64,000 nt of DNA from Pseudomonas fluorescens (GTDB lineage: Bacteria > Pseudomonadota > Gammaproteobacteria > Pseudomonadales > Pseudomonadaceae). The position numbers were made by a program, and so were the translations under genes. This document shows, one piece after another, positions 37,326 through 48,559 of the stretch (its first letter is position 1; every line of letters begins with the position of its first letter). Below the pieces are notes generated by a model. That model was not told where the DNA came from, ran no database searches, and saw nothing but the letters and a program-made list of their open reading frames with translations. The stretch is taken from contig NZ_CABVIY010000002.1 in the NCBI RefSeq assembly GCF_902498195.1, positions 558,001 through 622,000 on the forward strand, read 5' to 3'.

Positions 37326-37879
37326 TCAACGAAATCAAGAAAGACGCTCAAGAGCGCATGCAGAAATCCGTGGAATCGCTGGCGCACAACTTCGGCCGCA
37401 TTCGTACCGGCCAGGCGCACCCAAGCATTCTGGAAGGCGTGATGGTGCCGTACTACGGCTCCGACACCCCGATCAAGCAAGTGGCGAACATCACCGTCAA
37501 GGACGCCCGTACCCTGCAAGTCGTTGCTTTCGAACGCAACATGCTGGGCGCCGTCGACAAGGCCATCGGCAGTGCCGGCCTGAACCTCAACCCGACGAAC
37601 CTGGGCGAGTTGCTGCTGATCTCCATGCCGGCCCTGACCGAAGAAACCCGCAAGGGCTTCACCAAGCAGGCACGCGATGTGGCTGAAGACGCTCGTGTTG
37701 CGGTGCGCAACATCCGTCGTGATGCCAACAGCCAGCTCAAGGATCTGGTCAAGGAGAAGGAAATCAGCGAAGACGAAGAGCGTCGTGCTACTGGCGAAAT
37801 CGATGATTTGACCAAAAAGTTCGTGGCTAAAATCGACGCGGACCTGGCGCAGAAAGAAAAAGACCTGATGGCCGTATAA
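37322..37879 (+). CDS. frr: Ribosome recycling factor
   Basis: RRF splits ribosomes after termination together with EF-G. The 185-aa protein shows the usual amino end ([20 protein letters not shown]), [10 protein letters not shown] and RNIRRDAN. It overlaps pyrH by four bases. uppS follows 13 bases later. Confidence 0.98.
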   Translation: MINEIKKDAQERMQKSVESLAHNFGRIRTGQAHPSILEGVMVPYYGSDTPIKQVANITVKDARTLQVVAFERNMLGAVDKAIGSAGLNLNPTNLGELLLISMPALTEETRKGFTKQARDVAEDARVAVRNIRRDANSQLKDLVKEKEISEDEERRATGEIDDLTKKFVAKIDADLAQKEKDLMAV

Positions 37880-37892
37880 GGGTCACGTGTTA

Positions 37893-38648
37893 ATGGACAA
37901 GACCAAGCAGACTGCGCCGTCCGCGGTGCCGCGCCATGTCGCGATCATCATGGATGGCAATAATCGCTGGGCGAAAAAACGCTTTATGCCGGGTGTCGCC
38001 GGGCATAAAGCGGGTGTGGATGCAGTTCGTGCGGTCATCGAGGTGTGTGCCGAGTCCGGGGTCGAGGTATTGACCCTGTTCGCGTTCTCCAGTGAAAACT
38101 GGCAACGCCCGGCCGATGAGGTCAGTGCCTTGATGGACCTGTTCTTCAAGGCATTGCGTCGCGAGGCCAAGCGCCTGAACGACAACAACATCTGTTTGCG
38201 CATCATTGGCGATCGTTCGCGTTTTCACCCGGAGCTTCAGGCTGCCATGCGCGAAGCCGAGGCCATGACCGCCGGCGCCAATCGCTTCGTCCTGCAGATC
38301 GCCGCCAACTACGGCGGTCAGTGGGATATCGCGCAAGCCGCCCAGCGGCTGGCGCGGGAAGTCCAGGCCGGGCATCTGCGTCCGGAGGACATCACGCCGG
38401 ACCTGCTGCAAACCTGCCTGGCCACCGGCGATCTGCCGCTGCCGGACCTGTGCATCCGTACCGGTGGCGAGCATCGCATCAGCAACTTCCTGCTCTGGCA
38501 GCTCGCGTATGCCGAGTTGTACTTCTCCGACCTGTTCTGGCCGGACTTCAAACACGACGCCATGCGCAACGCGCTGGCCGATTTCGCATCTCGCCAGCGC
38601 CGCTTCGGTAAAACGAGCGAGCAGGTCGAGGCTGGAGCCCGGGTTTAA
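37893..38648 (+). CDS. uppS: Undecaprenyl diphosphate synthase
   Basis: UppS condenses isopentenyl diphosphate units onto farnesyl diphosphate to make the C55 lipid carrier used for peptidoglycan and O-antigen. The 251-aa protein has IIMDGNNRWA, FAFSSENW and RTGGEHRISNFLLWQ. ATG 37893 is preferred to a GTG six bases upstream. Its last base is the first base of the cdsA ATG (TAATG). Confidence 0.97.
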   Translation: MDKTKQTAPSAVPRHVAIIMDGNNRWAKKRFMPGVAGHKAGVDAVRAVIEVCAESGVEVLTLFAFSSENWQRPADEVSALMDLFFKALRREAKRLNDNNICLRIIGDRSRFHPELQAAMREAEAMTAGANRFVLQIAANYGGQWDIAQAAQRLAREVQAGHLRPEDITPDLLQTCLATGDLPLPDLCIRTGGEHRISNFLLWQLAYAELYFSDLFWPDFKHDAMRNALADFASRQRRFGKTSEQVEAGARV

Positions 38649-39454
38649 TGCTTAAACAACGAATCATCACCGCGCTGATCCTGCTGCCGATTGCCCTGTG
38701 CGGGTTTTTCCTGCTCGAGGGTTCGGGCTTTGCACTGTTCATCGGGCTGGTTGTGACACTGGGTGCCTGGGAGTGGGCGCGTCTGGCGGGCTTCACGTCC
38801 CAGTCGATGCGCGTGGGCTATGCCGCTGTCGTCGCGTTGATGCTGTTTGTCATGCACATCCTGCCCGGCCTTGCGCCTTGGGTGTTGGGGGCTTCCGTGC
38901 TCTGGTGGGGCATTGCGACCTACCTGGTGCTGACGTATCCACGCTCCAGCGAGCACTGGGCGAGTGCCGCCTGCAAGCTGGTGATCGGCCTGTTGATCCT
39001 GTTGCCTGCCTGGCAAGGCCTGGTGCAGATCAAGCAATACCCGCTCGGCAACTGGTTGATCATGGCGGTGATGGTGCTTGTATGGGGCGCCGATATTGGC
39101 GCGTATTTCTCCGGCCGGGCCTTCGGCAAGCGCAAGCTGGCGCCGCAGGTCAGTCCCGGCAAGAGCTGGGAAGGGGTCTACGGTGGCCTGGTCCTGAGCC
39201 TGGTCATCACCGTCATCGTCGGGTTTGTCCGTGACTGGACCGTTGCCGAGTTGTTCAAGGGGTTGATCGGTGCGGCCGTGATCGTGTTCATCTCGGTCGT
39301 GGGCGACCTCACCGAAAGCATGTTCAAGCGTCAGTCGGGGATCAAGGACAGCAGCAATCTGCTGCCGGGTCACGGCGGTGTGCTGGACCGTATCGACAGC
39401 CTGACCGCGGCGATTCCCGTATTTGCCGTTCTCCTGTGGATGGCTGCACCATGA
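38648..39454 (+). CDS. cdsA: Phosphatidate cytidylyltransferase
   Basis: CdsA converts phosphatidic acid and CTP to CDP-diacylglycerol, the precursor of all pseudomonad phospholipids, in the inner membrane. The 268-aa protein has about eight hydrophobic segments. The family signature near the carboxyl end, [26 protein letters not shown], is clear. It overlaps uppS by one base and dxr by four. Confidence 0.97.
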   Translation: MLKQRIITALILLPIALCGFFLLEGSGFALFIGLVVTLGAWEWARLAGFTSQSMRVGYAAVVALMLFVMHILPGLAPWVLGASVLWWGIATYLVLTYPRSSEHWASAACKLVIGLLILLPAWQGLVQIKQYPLGNWLIMAVMVLVWGADIGAYFSGRAFGKRKLAPQVSPGKSWEGVYGGLVLSLVITVIVGFVRDWTVAELFKGLIGAAVIVFISVVGDLTESMFKRQSGIKDSSNLLPGHGGVLDRIDSLTAAIPVFAVLLWMAAP

Positions 39455-40641
39455 GCCGCCCACAACAGATCACCGTGCTGGGGGCGACCGGTTCGATCGG
39501 TCTGAGCACCCTCGACGTCATCGCGCGCCATCCCGAGCGTTACCAGGTCTTCGCCTTGAGCGGTTTCACCCGTTTAAGTGAATTGCTGGCGCTCTGCATC
39601 AAGCACGCCCCACGCTTTGCCGTCGTGCCCGAAGTCGGCGCCGCCCGTAATTTGCAGGATGATCTGCATGCCGCCGGCCTGTCGACCCGCGTGCTGGTGG
39701 GGGAGGAGGGCCTGTGCCAGGTCGCCGCCGATCCGGAAGTCGATGCGGTCATGGCGGCCATCGTGGGCGCGGCGGGTTTGCGTCCGACCCTGGCGGCCGT
39801 GGAGGCAGGCAAGAAAATCCTCCTGGCCAATAAAGAAGCGCTGGTCATGTCCGGCGCATTATTCATGCAAGCCGTGCGCAAGAGCGGCTCGGTGTTGCTG
39901 CCGATCGACAGTGAGCACAACGCGATTTTCCAGTGCATGCCACGGGATTTTGCCCGCGGGCTTGGCGCGGTCGGTGTGCGCCGGATTTTGCTGACGGCTT
40001 CTGGCGGTCCGTTCCGGCAGACGCCCATGGCGGAACTGGCCCATGTATCGCCGGAGCAGGCCTGTGCTCACCCGAACTGGTCCATGGGGCGCAAGATTTC
40101 GGTGGATTCGGCCAGCATGATGAACAAAGGGCTTGAGTTGATCGAGGCCTGCTGGCTGTTTGATGCCAAGCCGTCCCAGGTCGAAGTGGTGATTCATCCG
40201 CAAAGTGTGATTCATTCGCTGGTCGACTACATCGATGGCTCGGTTTTGGCTCAATTGGGTAACCCGGACATGCGCACGCCCATCGCCAACGCACTGGCAT
40301 GGCCAGAGCGAATTGATTCGGGTGTGCCGCCACTGGATCTGTTCGCCGTCGCGCGCCTGGACTTCCAGGCACCGGATGAAGAGCGTTTTCCGTGCCTGCG
40401 TCTTGCGCGGCAGGCTGCCGAGGCGGGTAACAGTGCCCCGGCCATGCTGAACGCGGCGAATGAGGTCGCTGTTGCGGCGTTTCTCGACGGACGGGTTCGT
40501 TACCCGGAAATCGCGAGTATCATCGAAGAAACATTGAATCTTGAGCCCGTGGTGGCAGTGGATGATCTCGAGGCGGTGTTCACGGCGGACGCGAAAGCGC
40601 GTGTGCTGGCCGAACAATGGTTGAGTCGTCACGGGCGGTAA
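39451..40641 (+). CDS. dxr: 1-deoxy-D-xylulose-5-phosphate reductoisomerase
   Basis: Dxr is the committed step of the MEP isoprenoid pathway, making MEP from DXP with NADPH. The 396-aa protein has the NADPH motif [24 protein letters not shown] and the catalytic [12 protein letters not shown] 39451 overlaps the cdsA stop (ATGA); a GTG 15 bases earlier is less likely. Products feed UppS and IspD/IspF in this window. Confidence 0.97.
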   Translation: MSRPQQITVLGATGSIGLSTLDVIARHPERYQVFALSGFTRLSELLALCIKHAPRFAVVPEVGAARNLQDDLHAAGLSTRVLVGEEGLCQVAADPEVDAVMAAIVGAAGLRPTLAAVEAGKKILLANKEALVMSGALFMQAVRKSGSVLLPIDSEHNAIFQCMPRDFARGLGAVGVRRILLTASGGPFRQTPMAELAHVSPEQACAHPNWSMGRKISVDSASMMNKGLELIEACWLFDAKPSQVEVVIHPQSVIHSLVDYIDGSVLAQLGNPDMRTPIANALAWPERIDSGVPPLDLFAVARLDFQAPDEERFPCLRLARQAAEAGNSAPAMLNAANEVAVAAFLDGRVRYPEIASIIEETLNLEPVVAVDDLEAVFTADAKARVLAEQWLSRHGR

Positions 40642-40695
40642 AGTGCTGCAATGCGTTGGCCCATGCGGCACCGGACAGGTATGCGGAGAAAGTAG

Positions 40696-42048
40696 ATGAG
40701 CGCCCTCTATATGATTGTCGGCACCCTGGTGGCTTTGGGCGTGCTGGTTACCTTCCACGAGTTCGGCCACTTCTGGGTCGCGCGTCGCTGTGGGGTCAAG
40801 GTGCTGCGTTTCTCCGTAGGCTTTGGCATGCCGCTGCTGCGCTGGCACGACAAGCAGGGCACTGAGTTCGTCGTGGCTGCCATTCCGCTGGGTGGCTACG
40901 TGAAGATGCTCGATGAGCGTGAAGGCGAAGTACCGCTTGATCAGCTCGATCAATCCTTCAATCGCAAGTCGGTTCGTCAGCGCATCGCCATCGTGGCCGC
41001 CGGGCCGATTGCCAACTTTCTATTAGCGCTGGGGTTTTTCTGGGTGTTGGCCATGCTCGGCAGCGAGCAGGTGCGCCCGGTCATCGGTGCCGTAGAGTCC
41101 GGCAGCATTGCCGCCAAAGCGGGTCTGGGCGCGGGTCAGGAAATTATCTCGATCGACGGCGAACCAACTTCCGGCTGGGCGGCGGTAAATCTGCAGCTGG
41201 TGCGTCGCCTGGGTGAGAGCGGTTCGCTGCAGGTGTCGGTCCGCGAGCAAGGCTCCACCATCGATTCGCCCCGCGAGCTGGCGCTGGACAAGTGGCTCAA
41301 GGGGGCCGACGAGCCGGATCCGATTCGCTCGCTGGGTATTCGCCCTTGGCGTCCGGCGCTGCCACCGGTGTTGGCCGAGCTGGATCCCAAAGGACCGGCG
41401 CAGGCAGCCGGGCTGAAGATGGGGGACCGTCTGCTGGCTCTCGACGGCAAGTCGCTGGATGACTGGCAGCAAGTGGTCGATACCGTTCGTATGCGCCCTG
41501 ATACCAAAATCATGCTGCGGGTCGAGCGCGACGGTGCTCAAATCGACGTCCCTGTCACGCTGGCGGCACGCGGCGAGAAAAAGGCGCCGAGTGGCTACCT
41601 GGGGGCTGGGGTGAAGGCGGTCGATTGGCCGCCGGAGATGATTCGCGAGGTCAGCTACGGTCCTTTGGCTGCAATTGGAGAGGGGGCTCGACGTACCTGG
41701 ACCATGAGCGTGCTGACCCTCGATTCACTGAAGAAAATGTTGTTCGGCGAGCTCTCGGTAAAAAACTTGAGTGGACCGATAACCATTGCTAAAGTGGCGG
41801 GCGCTTCGGCCCAGTCGGGTGTCGCTGATTTCCTGAATTTCCTTGCTTATCTGAGTATTAGCCTGGGGGTTCTGAATTTGTTGCCCATTCCTGTGCTGGA
41901 TGGGGGGCATTTGTTGTTTTATCTGATCGAGTGGGCGCGTGGTCGTCCCTTGTCGGATCGGGTGCAAGGTTGGGGGATACAGATCGGTATCAGTTTGGTG
42001 GTCGGAGTGATGTTGCTCGCTCTGGTCAATGATCTAGGCCGTCTGTAA
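40696..42048 (+). CDS. rseP: Site-2 protease RseP
   Basis: RseP (MucP) is an inner-membrane zinc metalloprotease that cuts anti-sigma factors such as MucA/RseA to release sigma-22/sigma-E during envelope stress. The 450-aa protein has HEFGH at residues 21-25, two PDZ domains (about residues 110-190 and 215-300), and a carboxyl-terminal LPIPVLDGGH motif that supplies the third zinc ligand. GGAG precedes ATG 40696. It lies directly before bamA, so stress signalling and outer-membrane assembly share a cluster. Confidence 0.97.
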   Translation: MSALYMIVGTLVALGVLVTFHEFGHFWVARRCGVKVLRFSVGFGMPLLRWHDKQGTEFVVAAIPLGGYVKMLDEREGEVPLDQLDQSFNRKSVRQRIAIVAAGPIANFLLALGFFWVLAMLGSEQVRPVIGAVESGSIAAKAGLGAGQEIISIDGEPTSGWAAVNLQLVRRLGESGSLQVSVREQGSTIDSPRELALDKWLKGADEPDPIRSLGIRPWRPALPPVLAELDPKGPAQAAGLKMGDRLLALDGKSLDDWQQVVDTVRMRPDTKIMLRVERDGAQIDVPVTLAARGEKKAPSGYLGAGVKAVDWPPEMIREVSYGPLAAIGEGARRTWTMSVLTLDSLKKMLFGELSVKNLSGPITIAKVAGASAQSGVADFLNFLAYLSISLGVLNLLPIPVLDGGHLLFYLIEWARGRPLSDRVQGWGIQIGISLVVGVMLLALVNDLGRL

Positions 42049-42120
42049 CGTCGCTGAATTGCGAATCTGCCGCATTTTGCGGCAGTTTGTTTATTGCCAG
42101 TTGGAATAAGAAAGGACTTC

Positions 42121-44496
42121 ATGAAACGTCTGCTGCTAACTGCGGTTCTCACCGTATTGATGATCGCCGAAGTTCACGCCGAGTCCTTCACTATCTCTGA
42201 TATTCGCGTCAATGGCCTCCAGCGGGTCTCCGCGGGTAGCGTCTTTGGTGCTTTGCCGTTGAACGTCGGTGAACAGGCGGATGATCGTCGCCTGGTGGAA
42301 TCCACTCGTGCGCTGTTCAAAACCGGTTTCTTTCAAGATATCCAGCTGGGCCGCGATGGCAACGTCCTTGTCATCACGGTGGTCGAGCGTCCGTCGGTTG
42401 CAAGTATCGAGATCGAGGGTAACAAGGCGATCTCCACTGAAGACCTGATGAAAGGCCTCAAGCAATCCGGTCTGGCCGAAGGCGAGATCTTCCAGCGTGC
42501 CACCCTCGAAGGCGTACGTAACGAGCTGCAACGCCAGTACGTTGCCCAGGGCCGCTACTCGGCAACCGTCGACACCGAAGTGGTGCCGCAGCCGCGCAAC
42601 CGCGTCGGCTTGAAGGTCAACATCAACGAAGGCACCGTTGCGGCTATCCAGCACATCAACGTGGTGGGCAACACGGTCTTCCCCGATGAAGACCTGATCG
42701 ACCTGTTCGAGCTCAAGACGACCAACTGGCTGTCGTTCTTCAAGAACGATGACAAATATGCACGTGAAAAACTCTCCGGTGACCTGGAGCGTCTGCGTTC
42801 CTACTACCTGGACCGTGGCTATATCAACATGGATATCGCTTCGACCCAGGTGTCCATCACCCCGGACAAGAAGCACGTCTACATCACCGTCAACATCAAC
42901 GAAGGCGACAAGTACACCGTTCGTGACGTCAAGCTGAGCGGTGACCTGAAAGTCCCTGAAGACCAGGTCAAGTCCCTGTTGCTGGTGCAGAAAGGCCAGG
43001 TGTTCTCGCGCAAGCTGATGACCACCACGTCCGAGCTGATCACCCGTCGCCTGGGCAACGAGGGTTACACCTTTGCCAACGTCAACGGCGTGCCACAGCC
43101 CCATGACGAAGATCACACCGTAGACATCACTTTCGCGGTCGATCCGGGCAAGCGTGCCTACGTGAACCGCATCAACTTCCGTGGCAACACCAAGTCGGAA
43201 GACGAAGTGCTGCGTCGTGAAATGCGTCAGATGGAAGGTGGCTGGGCTTCGACCTACCTGATCGACCAGTCCAAGACCCGTCTTGAACGCCTGGGCTTCT
43301 TCAAGGAGGTCAACGTCGAGACCCCGGCCGTACCGGGTGTCGACGACCAGGTCGATGTGAACTACAGCGTGGAAGAACAAGCGTCCGGCTCGATTACCGC
43401 CAGCGTCGGTTTCGCCCAGAGCGCCGGTCTGATCCTCGGTGGTTCGATCACCCAGAACAACTTCCTCGGTACCGGTAACAAGGTCAGCATCGGTTTGACC
43501 CGCAGCGAATACCAGAGTCGTTACAACTTCGGTTATGTCGACCCCTACTGGACCGCTGATGGCGTGAGCCTGGGATACAACGCGTTCTATCGCACCACCG
43601 ACTACGATGACCTCGATGTCGACGTGGCCAGCTACTCCGTAGACAGCCTGGGTGCGGGTGCAAGCGTTGGTTACCCGATCAGCGAGACTTCGCGCCTGAC
43701 CTTCGGCCTGACGGTTCAGCAGGACGAGATCAAGACCGGTGTCTATACCGTTGACGAGATTTTCGACTTCGTGAACAAGGAAGGCGACAAGTACCTGAAC
43801 TTCAAGGCTTCGGCCGGCTGGTCCGAGTCCACCCTGAACAAGGGCGTGCTCGCGACGCGTGGTCATTCCCAGAGCCTCGTGCTGGAAACCACGACGCCGG
43901 GCAGCGACCTGTCGTTCTTCAAGCTTGATTACCGTGGCCAGTTGTTCCAGCCGCTGAGCGACAACTACACCATGCGCCTGCACACCGAACTGGGTTATGG
44001 CGATGGCTACGGTTCGACCGATGGCTTGCCATTCTACGAAAACTACTATGCTGGTGGTTTCAACTCGGTTCGTGGCTTCAAGGACAGCACTTTGGGTCCT
44101 CGCAGTACGCCAAGTACCGGTAAAAACCCAGGCACTGCGGTGGACCCCGACCAGGATCCACTGCCGTTCGGTGGTAACGTCCTGATCCAGGGTGGTGTAG
44201 AGGTTCTGTTCCCTCTGCCGTTCGTCAAGGATCAGCGTTCCCTGCGCACGTCGGTATTCTGGGATGTGGGTAACGTGTTCGACTCCTCGTGCTCGGACAC
44301 TACAAACGCCGATGGCACGAAGTCCAACACCAAGTGCAACGACATCAGCTTGAGCAACATGGCAAGTTCCGTCGGTGTGGGTGTGACCTGGGTCACCGCA
44401 CTGGGTCCTCTGAGTTTTGCGTTGGCCATGCCGATCAAGAAACCGGATGACGCTGAAACTCAAGTGTTCCAATTTTCCCTCGGCCAGACGTTCTAA
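42121..44496 (+). CDS. bamA: Outer-membrane protein assembly factor BamA
   Basis: BamA is the barrel core of the BAM complex that inserts beta-barrel proteins into the outer membrane. The 791-aa protein has a signal peptide (residues 1-20, MKRLLL to HAES), about five POTRA domains up to residue ~420, and a carboxyl-terminal 16-strand barrel ending in the aromatic signature SLGQTF. VRGF (in NSVRGFKDST) is the conserved lid motif. ATG 42121 has AAGGA 8 bases upstream; the frame extends 27 bases further. Confidence 0.98.
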   Translation: MKRLLLTAVLTVLMIAEVHAESFTISDIRVNGLQRVSAGSVFGALPLNVGEQADDRRLVESTRALFKTGFFQDIQLGRDGNVLVITVVERPSVASIEIEGNKAISTEDLMKGLKQSGLAEGEIFQRATLEGVRNELQRQYVAQGRYSATVDTEVVPQPRNRVGLKVNINEGTVAAIQHINVVGNTVFPDEDLIDLFELKTTNWLSFFKNDDKYAREKLSGDLERLRSYYLDRGYINMDIASTQVSITPDKKHVYITVNINEGDKYTVRDVKLSGDLKVPEDQVKSLLLVQKGQVFSRKLMTTTSELITRRLGNEGYTFANVNGVPQPHDEDHTVDITFAVDPGKRAYVNRINFRGNTKSEDEVLRREMRQMEGGWASTYLIDQSKTRLERLGFFKEVNVETPAVPGVDDQVDVNYSVEEQASGSITASVGFAQSAGLILGGSITQNNFLGTGNKVSIGLTRSEYQSRYNFGYVDPYWTADGVSLGYNAFYRTTDYDDLDVDVASYSVDSLGAGASVGYPISETSRLTFGLTVQQDEIKTGVYTVDEIFDFVNKEGDKYLNFKASAGWSESTLNKGVLATRGHSQSLVLETTTPGSDLSFFKLDYRGQLFQPLSDNYTMRLHTELGYGDGYGSTDGLPFYENYYAGGFNSVRGFKDSTLGPRSTPSTGKNPGTAVDPDQDPLPFGGNVLIQGGVEVLFPLPFVKDQRSLRTSVFWDVGNVFDSSCSDTTNADGTKSNTKCNDISLSNMASSVGVGVTWVTALGPLSFALAMPIKKPDDAETQVFQFSLGQTF

Positions 44497-44541
44497 GCGT
44501 CTGACCCAAGATAACGACAATGGATTTTGTAGGAGTGCATC

Positions 44542-45045
44542 GTGCGTAAGTTGACTCAATTGGTTCTGCTGGCTTCCGTACTGGTAGCAGGCCCGGCATT
44601 TGCCGACATGAAAATTGCCGTTCTGAACTATCAGATGGCCCTGCTGGAATCCGATGCGGCCAAGAAATACGCCGTGGATGCCGAGAAAAAGTTCGGTCCT
44701 CAACTGACCAAGCTCAAGACGCTGGAAAGCAGCGCCAAGGGTATTCAGGATCGCCTTATGGCCGGTGGCGACAAGATGCAGCAAGGCGAGCGTGAGCGCC
44801 TGGAGCTTGAATTCAAGCAAAAGGCGCGTGATTTCCAGTTCCAGTCCAAGGAACTGAACGAAGCCAAAGCCGTTGCCGACCGTGAAATGCTGAAGCAGCT
44901 CAAGCCAAAACTGGACAGCGCTGTGGAAGAAGTCATCAAGAAAGGTGCTTTTGACCTGGTCTTCGAGCGTGGCGCAGTGATTGATGTCAAGCCTCAATAC
45001 GACATCACTCGCCAGGTTATCGAGCGCATGAATCAGCTGAAGTAA
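44542..45045 (+). CDS. skp: Periplasmic chaperone Skp/OmpH
   Basis: Skp holds unfolded outer-membrane proteins in the periplasm for BamA. The 167-aa protein has a signal peptide (cleavage likely after GPAFA, residue 21) and long charged coiled-coil helices, as expected for its jellyfish-shaped trimer. It starts with GTG at 44542, with TAGGAG 6-12 bases upstream. lpxD starts three bases after the stop. Confidence 0.93.
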   Translation: MRKLTQLVLLASVLVAGPAFADMKIAVLNYQMALLESDAAKKYAVDAEKKFGPQLTKLKTLESSAKGIQDRLMAGGDKMQQGERERLELEFKQKARDFQFQSKELNEAKAVADREMLKQLKPKLDSAVEEVIKKGAFDLVFERGAVIDVKPQYDITRQVIERMNQLK

Positions 45046-45048
45046 TCC

Positions 45049-46104
45049 ATGACAGCGACCATTAAGCTCGGCCAATTGGCCGAGTTCCTCGGGGCCACCC
45101 TGCGTGGTGACCCGGAGAAAGTAATCACTGGGCTAGCCACCTTGCAGGAGGCTGGCCCAGTTCAGTTGAGCTTTCTCGCAAACCCCCAATACCGAAAGTA
45201 CCTGGCCGGCAGCCAGGCGGCAGCCTTGTTGCTCAAAGCCGCTGACGCCGAAGCTTTTGCCGGAAACGTACTGGTGGTGCCTGATCCGTATGCGGCCTAC
45301 GCCCGTGTTTCCCACCTGTTCGATCCCAAGCCCAAGGCGGCCGTCGGTATCCATCCAACCGCAGTGATTGCGGCGGACGCGGTGGTTGACCCTGCGGCGA
45401 GCATCGGTGCCTTTGTGGTCATCGAAAGCGGGGCGCGAGTGGATGCCGGCACGACCATTGGCGCGCATTGCTTCATCGGCGCCCGCAGCATGATTGGCGA
45501 AGGTGGCTGGCTTGCACCGCGCGTCACCCTGTATCACGACGTGCGCGTCGGCAAGCGGGTGGTGATTCAATCCGGTGCCGTGCTCGGTGGCGAAGGCTTC
45601 GGATTCGCCAACGAGAAGGGCATCTGGCAGAAAATTGCCCAGATCGGCGGTGTGCTGGTCGGCGACGACGTTGAAATCGGTGTGAACACGGCCATCGACC
45701 GTGGTGCGCTGGCCGATACCATCATTGGCAATGGCGTGAAGCTCGACAACCAGATTCAGATCGCCCATAACGTTCAGGTGGGTGATCACACGGCCATGGC
45801 GGCCTGCGTGGGCATTTCCGGCAGCACCAAGATCGGCAAGCATTGCATGCTCGCCGGTGGCGTAGGGCTGGTGGGGCATATCGACATTTGCGACAACGTT
45901 TTCATCACCGGGATGACCATGGTGACCCACTCGATCACCGAGCCGGGCGCCTATTCTTCCGGTACGGCGATGCAGCCGGCAGCCGAGTGGCGCAAAAGCG
46001 CGGCACGTATCCGTCAGCTCGATGACATCGCGCGACGTTTGCGACAGCTTGAAAAGCAGGTAGGGGACGTGACCCCTGGCGGTAATGCTTCATCAGATGG
46101 CTGA
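45049..46104 (+). CDS. lpxD: UDP-3-O-(3-hydroxyacyl)glucosamine N-acyltransferase
   Basis: LpxD adds the second hydroxyacyl chain to the lipid A precursor in the cytoplasm. The 351-aa protein has an amino-terminal uridine-binding part, then many hexapeptide repeats (for example [20 protein letters not shown] and [17 protein letters not shown]) forming a left-handed beta helix. The active-site histidine lies in IAHNVQ. It precedes fabZ by 108 bases. Confidence 0.97.
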   Translation: MTATIKLGQLAEFLGATLRGDPEKVITGLATLQEAGPVQLSFLANPQYRKYLAGSQAAALLLKAADAEAFAGNVLVVPDPYAAYARVSHLFDPKPKAAVGIHPTAVIAADAVVDPAASIGAFVVIESGARVDAGTTIGAHCFIGARSMIGEGGWLAPRVTLYHDVRVGKRVVIQSGAVLGGEGFGFANEKGIWQKIAQIGGVLVGDDVEIGVNTAIDRGALADTIIGNGVKLDNQIQIAHNVQVGDHTAMAACVGISGSTKIGKHCMLAGGVGLVGHIDICDNVFITGMTMVTHSITEPGAYSSGTAMQPAAEWRKSAARIRQLDDIARRLRQLEKQVGDVTPGGNASSDG

Positions 46105-46212
46105 TACCATTTCCATATCAAGTGTGCACAGCCGCTAGACTGCGTCCTTGATTTGCTAGAGGGGTGCGCGTCAATCGCGCACTCCCAATCTTTACATAGG
46201 CTTCCCCCCGAA

Positions 46213-46653
46213 ATGATGGACATCAACGAGATTCGCGAATACCTGCCTCACCGTTACCCGTTCCTGCTGGTGGACCGGGTCGTGGATCTGGATGTGGAAG
46301 GCAAGCGCATTCGCGCCTACAAGAATGTCAGCATCAACGAACCGTTCTTCAATGGTCACTTTCCCGCGCATCCAATCATGCCGGGCGTGCTGATCATCGA
46401 AGCGATGGCTCAGGCTGCCGGGATCCTGGGTTTCAAGATGCTCGACGTGAAACCGGCCGACGGCACCCTTTACTACTTCGTCGGTTCCGACAAGCTGCGC
46501 TTCCGCCAGCCCGTGTTGCCGGGCGACCAGCTGATCCTCGAAGCCAAGTTCCTGAGCTGCAAGCGCCAGATCTGGAAGTTCGAGTGCCAGGCGTCGGTCG
46601 ATGGCAAGCCGGTCTGCTCTGCTGAAATCATCTGCGCGGAACGCAAACTATGA
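46213..46653 (+). CDS. fabZ: 3-hydroxyacyl-ACP dehydratase FabZ
   Basis: FabZ dehydrates 3-hydroxyacyl-ACP in fatty acid synthesis and competes with LpxA/LpxD for the same substrate. The 146-aa protein is a hot-dog fold with the catalytic helix motif [19 protein letters not shown]. Two adjacent ATG codons (46213, 46216) are possible; the [11 protein letters not shown] form matches other pseudomonads. Its stop overlaps the lpxA start by four bases. Confidence 0.97.
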   Translation: MMDINEIREYLPHRYPFLLVDRVVDLDVEGKRIRAYKNVSINEPFFNGHFPAHPIMPGVLIIEAMAQAAGILGFKMLDVKPADGTLYYFVGSDKLRFRQPVLPGDQLILEAKFLSCKRQIWKFECQASVDGKPVCSAEIICAERKL

Positions 46654-47426
46654 GTTTGATTGACCCTCGCGCAATCATCGATCCGGCAGCCGTCCTGGCT
46701 GACGGTGTCGAGGTCGGCCCGTGGTCGATCGTCGGCGCAGGTGTGGAAATCGGCGAGGGAACGGTCATCGGGCCGCACGTGATTCTCAAAGGCCCGACCC
46801 GAATCGGTAAGTACAACCGCATCTACCAGTTTTCCTCGGTAGGCGAGGACACGCCGGATCTGAAATACAAGGGCGAGGAAACACGCCTGGTGATCGGTGA
46901 CCACAACGTCATCCGCGAAGGCGTGACGATTCACCGTGGGACGGTCCAGGACCGTTCGGAAACGACCCTGGGCGATCACAACCTGATCATGGCCTATGCG
47001 CACATCGGTCACGACAGCGTCATCGGCAACCACTGCATCCTGGTCAACAACACGGCGCTTGCCGGCCATGTGCACGTGGAAGACTGGGCCATCCTGTCCG
47101 GTTTTACCCTGGTTCACCAGTATTGCCACATTGGTGCCCACAGCTTTTCCGGCATGGGGACTGCAATAGGCAAGGACGTTCCTGCCTACGTCACGGTGTT
47201 CGGTAACCCGGCCGAAGCCCGCAGCATGAACTTCGAGGGCATGCGCCGTCGTGGTTTCAGCGAAGACGCCATCCACGCCCTGCGTCGCGCCTACAAGGTG
47301 GTCTACCGCCAGGGCCTGACGGTTGAGCAGGCGCTCGCCGAACTGGCCGAATCTTCGGCGCAGTTTCCGGAAGTGGCGGTCTTCCGTGATTCCATCCAGT
47401 CTTCGACCCGTGGCATCACCCGATAA
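46650..47426 (+). CDS. lpxA: UDP-N-acetylglucosamine acyltransferase LpxA
   Basis: LpxA starts lipid A synthesis by adding a 3-hydroxyacyl chain to UDP-GlcNAc. The 258-aa protein is a left-handed beta helix of hexapeptide repeats, with the catalytic histidine in [10 protein letters not shown]. It overlaps fabZ (ATGA). lpxB follows two bases after its stop. Confidence 0.98.
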   Translation: MSLIDPRAIIDPAAVLADGVEVGPWSIVGAGVEIGEGTVIGPHVILKGPTRIGKYNRIYQFSSVGEDTPDLKYKGEETRLVIGDHNVIREGVTIHRGTVQDRSETTLGDHNLIMAYAHIGHDSVIGNHCILVNNTALAGHVHVEDWAILSGFTLVHQYCHIGAHSFSGMGTAIGKDVPAYVTVFGNPAEARSMNFEGMRRRGFSEDAIHALRRAYKVVYRQGLTVEQALAELAESSAQFPEVAVFRDSIQSSTRGITR

Positions 47427-47428
47427 TC

Positions 47429-48559
47429 ATGGCCAATCTGCGTATTGCGCTGGTGGCGGGTGAGGCTTCCGGCGACATTCTCGGCGCGGGCCTCATGCGC
47501 GCGCTCAAGGCCCGTCATCCGGCGATCGAGTTCATCGGTGTCGGCGGTCCGTTGATGCAGGCTGAAGGCCTGACGTCCTACTTTCCGATGGAGCGTCTGT
47601 CGGTCATGGGCCTGGTCGAAGTGCTGGGCCGGCTGCGCGAGTTGCTGGCACGCCGCAAGAAGCTGGTGGCCGACCTGATTGCCGCGAAGCCGGATGTGTT
47701 CATCGGTATCGATGCACCGGACTTCAATCTCAACATCGAACTCAAGCTGCGTCAGGCCGGGATCAAGACCGTGCATTACGTCAGCCCGTCGGTCTGGGCC
47801 TGGCGGCAGAAGCGGGTGCTGAAGATTCGCGAAGGTTGCGACCTGATGCTCACGCTGTTTCCGTTCGAAGCGAAATTCTACGAAGAGAAGGGCGTACCGG
47901 TGCGGTTTGTCGGGCATTCCCTGGCCGATGCGATTCCGCTCGAAGCCGATCGCGCCGCCGCACGCGCCGAGCTTGGCTTGCCTGACGGGCCCCTCGTCGC
48001 GTTGATGCCGGGCAGTCGCGGCGGCGAAGTCGGACGCCTCGGTGCGCTGTTCCTCGATACCGCGCAACGCCTGCGGGCCATGCGCCCCGGCGTACGGTTC
48101 GTCATGCCATGCGCCAGTCCCGAGCGCCGTGTGCAGCTTGAAGAAATGCTCGCCGGTCGTGATCTGCCGCTGACCCTGCTCGATGGCAAATCCCATTTGG
48201 CCCTGGCCGCCTGCGACGCCGTGTTGATTGCCTCCGGAACCGCAACGCTGGAAGCCCTGCTGTACAAGCGGCCCATGGTGGTCGCTTATCGCCTGGCACC
48301 GCTGACGTTCTGGATCCTCAAGCGCATGGTGAAAAGCCCGTACGTGTCCTTGCCGAACCTGCTGGCCCAGCGCTTGCTGGTGCCTGAGCTGCTACAGGAC
48401 GACGCGACCGTCGAGGCGCTGGCCCAGACCTTGTCGCCGCTGATCGAGGATGGCCAGGAACAGACCCGCGGTTTCGACGAAATCCACCGTACCTTGCGTC
48501 TGGATGCCTCCAACCAGGCGGCGGATGCGGTACTGAACCTGATCGGCCAAGTACAATGA
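47429..48559 (+). CDS. lpxB: Lipid-A-disaccharide synthase
   Basis: LpxB joins UDP-diacylglucosamine and lipid X to form the lipid A disaccharide at the inner face of the inner membrane. The 376-aa GT-B fold glycosyltransferase has [13 protein letters not shown] at its amino end and [17 protein letters not shown] as the donor-binding motif. Its stop overlaps rnhB by four bases. The order lpxD-fabZ-lpxA-lpxB is standard. Confidence 0.98.
   Translation: MANLRIALVAGEASGDILGAGLMRALKARHPAIEFIGVGGPLMQAEGLTSYFPMERLSVMGLVEVLGRLRELLARRKKLVADLIAAKPDVFIGIDAPDFNLNIELKLRQAGIKTVHYVSPSVWAWRQKRVLKIREGCDLMLTLFPFEAKFYEEKGVPVRFVGHSLADAIPLEADRAAARAELGLPDGPLVALMPGSRGGEVGRLGALFLDTAQRLRAMRPGVRFVMPCASPERRVQLEEMLAGRDLPLTLLDGKSHLALAACDAVLIASGTATLEALLYKRPMVVAYRLAPLTFWILKRMVKSPYVSLPNLLAQRLLVPELLQDDATVEALAQTLSPLIEDGQEQTRGFDEIHRTLRLDASNQAADAVLNLIGQVQ

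Noticed and set aside
42136..45075. Minus-strand open frame of about 979 codons opposite bamA-skp
   Set aside because: It lies exactly opposite two unmistakable genes and shows only the complementary GC codon pattern; no domain is recognisable.
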